Source of the DNA: CAMAVH01 sp046297835
GTDB lineage: Bacteria > Pseudomonadota > Alphaproteobacteria > SMXQ01
Direction of reading: 5' to 3'
Assembly (NCBI GenBank): GCA_046297835.1
Contig: JBKBHI010000010.1
Coordinates: forward strand, 62,001-126,000
DNA length: 64,000 bases
The position numbers were made by a program, and so were the translations under genes. The notes beneath the pieces were generated by a model. It had not been told where the DNA came from and made no database searches. It was given only the letters and a program-made list of their open reading frames with translations. The first letter of the stretch is position 1; each line of letters begins with the position of its first letter. Of this stretch, positions 60,247 to 64,000 are shown piece by piece.

Positions 60247-60304
60247 TTACTCCGCCGCGCTGCGCGCCGGGGCCATCACTCCGCTGCGCTGCGCGCCGGC
60301 TCGG
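60247..60304. repeat. 29-bp tandem duplication of the trxB 3' end
   Basis: Units at 60247-60275 and 60276-60304 match over most of their length (ACTCCGC-GCGCTGCGCGCCGG). The in-gene unit encodes the trxB tail PARSAAE and stop. The downstream unit again encodes PARSAAE and a stop codon. Confidence 0.85.
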
Positions 60305-61241
60305 CGTGATGGACGAGGAAGCGCTCGACCTCGAGCGCCGCCATGCAGCCGGTGCCGGCGGCGGTGACGGCCTGGCGGTAGATCTTGTCCTGCACGTCGC
60401 CGGCGGCATAGACGCCGGGGATGTTGGTTTGCGTCGTGCCCGCCTTGGTGACGAGATAGCCTTCCTCGTCCATGTCGAGCACGCCCTTGAACAGCGAAGT
60501 GTTCGGCGTGTGGCCGATGGCGACGAACAGGCCGTCGACGGCCAGCTCGCTGACCGCGCCCGATTTGACGTTGCGCAATTTCAGCCCGGTCACGCCGGCC
60601 GGCTGGGCGCCGAGCACCTCGTCGACCACCGTGTCCCACACCACTTCGATCTTCGGATTGGCGAACAGCCGCTCCTGCATGATCTTCTCGGCGCGGAAAC
60701 TGTCGCGGCGATGGATCAGCGTCACCTTCTCGGCGTGGTTGGTGAGGTAGATCGCTTCCTCGACGGCGGTGTTGCCGCCGCCGACCACGGCGACGCGTTT
60801 GCCGCGGAAGAAGAAGCCGTCGCAGGTGGCGCAGGCCGAGACGCCCATGCCCTTGAAGGTCTGCTCGCTCTCGATGCCGAGCCAGCGCGCCTGCGCGCCG
60901 GTGGCGACGATCAGCGTGTCGGCGGTGTAGCTGTCGCCCGAATCGCCGATGGCGACGAAGGGCCGCTTCGTGAGATCGAGCTTCACGATCGTGTCGTGAA
61001 TGAATTGCGTGCCGACATGCTCGGCCTGCTTCTGCATCTGGTCCATCAGCCAGGGGCCCTGGATGACCTCGGCGAAGCCGGGGTAATTCTCGACCTCGTG
61101 GGTGATGGTCATCTGGCCGCCCGGCTGCAGGCCGGCGACGAGGATCGGTTTCAGATTGGCGCGCGCCGTGTAGATCGCGGCGGTGAGGCCGGCGGGGCCG
61201 GAACCGAGGATGAGGACTTTGCTGTGATGCTGCTGCGCCAT
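60276..61241 (-). CDS. trxB: thioredoxin-disulfide reductase
   Basis: 321 residues from ATG 61241; a start at 61268 would add nine residues. FAD motif 'KVLILGSGPAGLTAAIYTARANLKPILVAG', NADPH motif 'VAVVGGGNTAVEEAIYLTNHAEKVTLIHRRDSFRAEKIMQ', redox Cys137-x2-Cys140 ('GVSACATCDGFFFRGK') and the C-terminal FAD block 'GVYAAGDVQDKIYRQAVTAAGTGCMAALEVERFL'. It keeps thioredoxin reduced. The last codons are duplicated downstream. Confidence 0.96.
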   Translation of the reverse strand: MAQQHHSKVLILGSGPAGLTAAIYTARANLKPILVAGLQPGGQMTITHEVENYPGFAEVIQGPWLMDQMQKQAEHVGTQFIHDTIVKLDLTKRPFVAIGDSGDSYTADTLIVATGAQARWLGIESEQTFKGMGVSACATCDGFFFRGKRVAVVGGGNTAVEEAIYLTNHAEKVTLIHRRDSFRAEKIMQERLFANPKIEVVWDTVVDEVLGAQPAGVTGLKLRNVKSGAVSELAVDGLFVAIGHTPNTSLFKGVLDMDEEGYLVTKAGTTQTNIPGVYAAGDVQDKIYRQAVTAAGTGCMAALEVERFLVHHAEPARSAAE

Positions 61242-61583
61242 GATCTGCTTCTGCTGCGGCGCGCCCATGATCGGGAGGGCGCTGCGGAATGGGTCAAACC
61301 GGCCTGCGCCGGGTGATAAATGTAGAAATGCCGGCCCCGTCCCGCAAGCGCCCATGGGGTCTTGGGCTTGTCACAAACCCCATATCCTGTGGGCGAAATG
61401 GCGCATTGAAATAATATTGCGTCTGCCTTTATATGGCAGCGGGAGAGGCGCGGCCCAAGGGGCCGCCGGCCGCCCGATTCGACCCCGCGTCCGACCCCGC
61501 CACCGTCCGGACGCCGCTTTTTCCCTCGTTCGTCCGGCCGCGACCCGTTTCGGGCGTCGCCGCCGGCTCCCGGAGTGACCTGC

Positions 61584-62072
61584 ATGCAACGCGTGAAGCT
61601 CGACCGCATCGACCGCCAGATTCTGCGCGATTTGCAGGAGGACGGCCGCATGACCAACGTGGAGCTCGCCAGGCGCGCCGGGATCTCCGCGCCGCCCTGC
61701 CTGCGCCGCGTGCGCGCGCTGGAAAAGTCCGGCTATATCCGCGGCTATCACGCCGAGGTCGCCGCGCGCGAGCTCGGCTACAGGGAGATGTTCTTCGCCC
61801 TGGTCGGCCTCGATTCCCAGGCGCAGGAAGTGCTCTCCGGCTTCGAGCAGGCGATGGCCGACTGGGCCGAGGTGCGCGAGTGCCACATGATCCGCGGCGG
61901 CGGCGACTTTCTGCTGAAAGTGGTCGCCAAGGACAAGGAGCATCGCGACGCGCTGACCATGCGCATCACCGCGACCGCCCATGTCAGCCGCGTCACCACG
62001 CTGGAGACGATCCGCACTTCCAAGACGCAGCCCGGCGTGCCGGTCGATCTCGATGTGGCGGACGAGGAGTAG
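61584..62072 (+). CDS. Lrp/AsnC-family transcriptional regulator
   Basis: 162 residues from ATG 61584, eight bases after CGGAG. 'MQRVKLDRIDRQILRDLQEDGRMTNVELARRAGISAPPCLRRVRALEKSGYIRGYHAEVAARELGYREMFFALVGLDSQAQEVLSGFEQAMADWAEVRECHMIRGGGDFLLKVVAKDKEHRDALTMRIT' gives HTH plus RAM domain. It is divergent from trxB and convergent with greA. The ligand may be an amino acid. This gene is conserved next to trxB in relatives. Confidence 0.94.
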   Translation: MQRVKLDRIDRQILRDLQEDGRMTNVELARRAGISAPPCLRRVRALEKSGYIRGYHAEVAARELGYREMFFALVGLDSQAQEVLSGFEQAMADWAEVRECHMIRGGGDFLLKVVAKDKEHRDALTMRITATAHVSRVTTLETIRTSKTQPGVPVDLDVADEE

Positions 62073-62081
62073 CACATAGAC

Positions 62082-62169
62082 CGTCACCCTCGGACTTGAT
62101 CCGAGGGTCCATGTTTCGACTGCCTGAGCGCCGGAAAAATGGATGCTCGGGTCACGCCCGAGCATGACG
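62082..62169. repeat. paired-palindrome repeat, family A
   Basis: Left CTCGGACTTGATCCGAG within CGTCACC...GGGTCC, spacer GTTTCGACTGCCTGAGCGCC, right GCTCGGGTCACGCCCGAGC ending ATGACG. It starts 10 bp after the lrp stop codon. Confidence 0.85.
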
Positions 62170-62186
62170 GTCTTTAGTAGGGATAC

Positions 62187-62217
62187 GAAAAGGCCCGCTC
62201 GACGAGCGGGCCTTTTC
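62187..62217. terminator. bidirectional intrinsic terminator between lrp and greA
   Basis: GAAAAGGCCCGCTC and GAGCGGGCCTTTTC form a 14-bp stem around GAC, usable from both convergent genes. Confidence 0.85.
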
Positions 62218-62265
62218 GATTCTGCGGGTCGCGCCGGAGGCGCGCGGTCAAATAAAGCGCGCGGC

Positions 62266-62739
62266 TTACTTGTACTGCACCTTCACGACTTCATAGGACT
62301 TGTGGCCGCCCGGCGTGGTGACTTCCACGCTATCGCCCGGCTCTTTGCCGATCAGCGCGCGCGCCAGCGGCGCGGCGACGGACAACAGGCCGCTGTTGAT
62401 GTCGCTCTCGTCGGCGCCGACGATGCGGTAGGTCGCCTCTTCGTCGGTGTCCTCGTCGGCGAGCGTGACGGTGGCGCCGAAGCGCACGGTCTTGCCGGTC
62501 ATCTTCGAGGCGTCGATCACCTCGGCGCGGCTCACCTTGTCCTCGAGCTCGAGCACGCGGCCTTCGATGAAGCTCTGCTTCTCGCGCGCAGCGTGATACT
62601 CGGCGTTCTCGGACAAATCGCCGTGCTCGCGCGCTTCGGCGATGGCGCGGATCACCGCCGGACGCTCGATGTCCTTCAACTGCTTCAACTCGGCGACCAG
62701 CCGTTCATAGCCGGCCGGCGTCATGGGCATCTTTTCCAT
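62266..62739 (-). CDS. greA: transcription elongation factor GreA
   Basis: 157 residues. Coiled-coil 'MTPAGYERLVAELKQLKDIERPAVIRAIAEAREHGDLSENAEYHAAREKQSFIEGRVLELEDKVSRAEVID' with the acidic tip DLSENAEY, then the FKBP-like domain 'VRFGATVTLADEDTDEEATYRIVGADESDINSGLLSVAAPLARALIGKEPGDSVEVTTPGGHKSYEVVKVQY'. It rescues backtracked RNA polymerase. It lies downstream of carB, a conserved linkage. Confidence 0.97.
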   Translation of the reverse strand: MEKMPMTPAGYERLVAELKQLKDIERPAVIRAIAEAREHGDLSENAEYHAAREKQSFIEGRVLELEDKVSRAEVIDASKMTGKTVRFGATVTLADEDTDEEATYRIVGADESDINSGLLSVAAPLARALIGKEPGDSVEVTTPGGHKSYEVVKVQYK

Positions 62740-63057
62740 TTCTCAGAAACCGCTCGAAAACGTGACGACGCGAAACACTCGACCGCCAGCTTGTCTAACC
62801 CGCCTGCCAAAATCCGCCTTGTCCGTCGCGCCGGAGGGGCGCGCAGAACGGCGGCTTTCGTTGCGGAGGGACTGGTCCGCCGGACGGGTTCCAAACCCGG
62901 CCTTTGTGCCGTCAAGGGTCCGGCTTCCGCGTCCGAAAGTCAATTCAAACTGGATGGCGGCGGCCGGGTTATGCACCGGATCTGTGCATAACGGGCCGCG
63001 TTTCCAGATGGGTTAACGCGGCCCAAACCTTGGAAAGCGGGCTTGAAACCAACGGCG
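62740..63057. other. 318-bp region between greA and carB
   Basis: No gene is visible. It contains two inverted repeats: a 9-bp-arm dyad with DnaA-box-like halves (62968-62992) and a GC-rich hairpin GGGCCGCGTT/AACGCGGCCC (62993-63024). The hairpin may end carB transcription, although no T-tract follows on the minus strand. The greA promoter should lie on the left side. Confidence 0.5.
62968..62992. promoter_or_regulatory. inverted pair of DnaA-box-like 9-mers upstream of greA
   Basis: GTTATGCAC (62968-62976) and GTGCATAAC (62984-62992) are exact inverted arms around CGGATCT. Read on the minus strand the right arm gives TTATGCACA, a consensus DnaA box; the left one is TTATGCACC, one mismatch. 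Confidence 0.5.
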
Positions 63058-64000
63058 TTAAAACGCCGCCTTGAAATAGGATTGCAGCGGCGCGACTTCA
63101 AGGCTGCCCGATTTCACCGCGACGATGCCCTCGACGGCGGCCAGCGCGCCGGCGACGGTGGTGTAGTAGGGGATCTTGTTCATCAGCGCGGTGCGGCGCA
63201 GATCGAAGCTGTCCGACATCGCCTGCTTGCCTTCGGTGGTGTTGAAGACGAGCTGCACTTCGCCGTTCTTCATCGCGTCGACGATGTGCGGGCGGCCTTC
63301 GAGCACCTTGTTGATGGTGCCGCACTCCACGCCCTGCTCGGCGAGATAGCGCGCGGTGCCTCGCGTGGCGATCAGCTTGAAGCCCATCTCCACCAGCTTG
63401 CGGCCGGCTTTCACCATGGCCGGCTTGTCGCGTTCCTTCACCGAGATGAACACCGTGCCGGAAGTCGGCACCTTGGTGCCGCCGCCGAGCTGGGATTTCG
63501 CCCAGGCGCGGCCGAAGTCGGCGTCGATGCCCATGACCTCGCCGGTCGATTTCATCTCGGGGCCGAGGATGATGTCGACGCCGGGGAAGCGCGCAAAGGG
63601 GAACACGGCTTCCTTCACCGCGACGTGCTTCGGCTTCCAGGCGTTGTCGTTCAGCTTGAAGCCGGCCAGCGGCTCGCCGGCCATGACGCGGGCGGCGATC
63701 TTCGCCACCGGCACGCCGGTCGCCTTGGCGACGAAGGGCACGGTGCGCGAGGCGCGCGGATTGACTTCGAGGATATAGACCTCGCCGTCCTTCACCGCGA
63801 ACTGCACGTTCATCAGGCCCTTGACCTTGAGCGCCTTGGCCAGCGTCACGGTCTGGGCGCGGATCTCGTCGATCACGGCCTTGGACAGATTGCGCGGCGG
63901 CAGCGAGCAGGCCGAATCGCCGGAATGCACGCCGGCCTCCTCGATATGCTCCATGATGCCGGCGACATAGACGTCCTTGCGGTCGGCGATGGCGTCCACG
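63058..64000 (-). CDS. carB: carbamoyl-phosphate synthase large subunit, C-terminal part (5' end outside window)
   Basis: The frame is open to the window edge; about 314 C-terminal residues are present. 'YVAGIMEHIEEAGVHSGDSACSLPPRNLSKAVIDEIRAQTVTLAKALKVKGLMNVQFAVKDGEVYILEVNPRASRTVPFVAKATGVPVAKIAARVMAGEPL' is the second ATP-grasp domain. 'GTVFISVKERDKPAMVKAGRKLVEMGFKLIATRGTARYLAEQGVECGTINKVLEGRPHIVDAMKNGEVQLVFNTTEGKQAMSDSFDLRRTALMNKIPYYTTVAGALAAVEGI' is the allosteric domain. It makes carbamoyl phosphate for pyrimidine and arginine synthesis. Confidence 0.96.
   Translation of the reverse strand, partial: VDAIADRKDVYVAGIMEHIEEAGVHSGDSACSLPPRNLSKAVIDEIRAQTVTLAKALKVKGLMNVQFAVKDGEVYILEVNPRASRTVPFVAKATGVPVAKIAARVMAGEPLAGFKLNDNAWKPKHVAVKEAVFPFARFPGVDIILGPEMKSTGEVMGIDADFGRAWAKSQLGGGTKVPTSGTVFISVKERDKPAMVKAGRKLVEMGFKLIATRGTARYLAEQGVECGTINKVLEGRPHIVDAMKNGEVQLVFNTTEGKQAMSDSFDLRRTALMNKIPYYTTVAGALAAVEGIVAVKSGSLEVAPLQSYFKAAF

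Overview
The window reads as a high-GC chromosomal segment of an alphaproteobacterium. The evidence is conserved gene order rather than any single marker: lgt–midA-like–pgeF and prs–rplY–pth–ychF on one strand, uvrC–pgsA–moaD–moaE, an EnvZ/OmpR-type pair next to marR and ilvE, and carB–greA–lrp–trxB–lysR. A cluster of GANTC (CcrM-type) sites and several Bug/TctC binding proteins fit the same class. I would guess Rhodospirillales or Hyphomicrobiales, but no rRNA is present to decide. No tRNA, rRNA, CRISPR array or insertion sequence was found.

1-18.4 kb is an accessory catabolic region. A TauD-type dioxygenase, a cysteine-dioxygenase-like cupin, two Bug/TctC periplasmic binding proteins and an LVIVD-repeat protein run leftward. 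Two overlapping IclR regulators run rightward. Next come an ABC permease and Rieske oxygenase (leftward), a LysR regulator, and a divergent set of ABC binding protein, cupin and Rieske ferredoxin. A dienelactone hydrolase and two divergent pairs of thiamine-diphosphate E1 alpha/beta subunits follow. The content suggests uptake and oxidative breakdown of a carboxylated or aromatic compound. The ABC ATPase, the TctA/TctB membrane proteins and the E2/E3 subunits are not in the window. The region ends at an abnormal junction near 17.93 kb, where a third E1 alpha gene and a third tctC gene are both cut off tail to tail.

18.6-50.5 kb is mostly housekeeping. It holds ychF, pth, rplY, prs, pgeF, a midA-like gene, lgt, hldD, ubiK, proC, a two-component system, ilvE, moaE/moaD, pgsA, uvrC, folB with a linked short-chain reductase, a DksA/TraR-like zinc-finger protein, a SulP transporter with a universal stress protein, a BrnT/BrnA toxin-antitoxin pair, uvrB, a MarR-TauE unit that shares operator motifs with a pirin gene, and an aspartate-type aminotransferase.

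50.7-64 kb is mixed: a LysR regulator, rubredoxin, dps, msrP, a PyrK/PyrD class 1B dihydroorotate dehydrogenase pair, a TPR-2OG oxygenase fusion, a short stretch of gene debris (58.2-58.55 kb), a candidate small RNA, a second LysR, trxB, an Lrp regulator, greA and the C-terminal part of carB.

Non-coding structure is the most distinctive part. There are nine copies of two paired-palindrome repeat families, three genes whose last codons and stop are repeated in tandem just downstream, an intergenic island with eight GANTC sites and a DnaA box, and several clear dyad operators (brnT, marR/pirin, tauD, dps).
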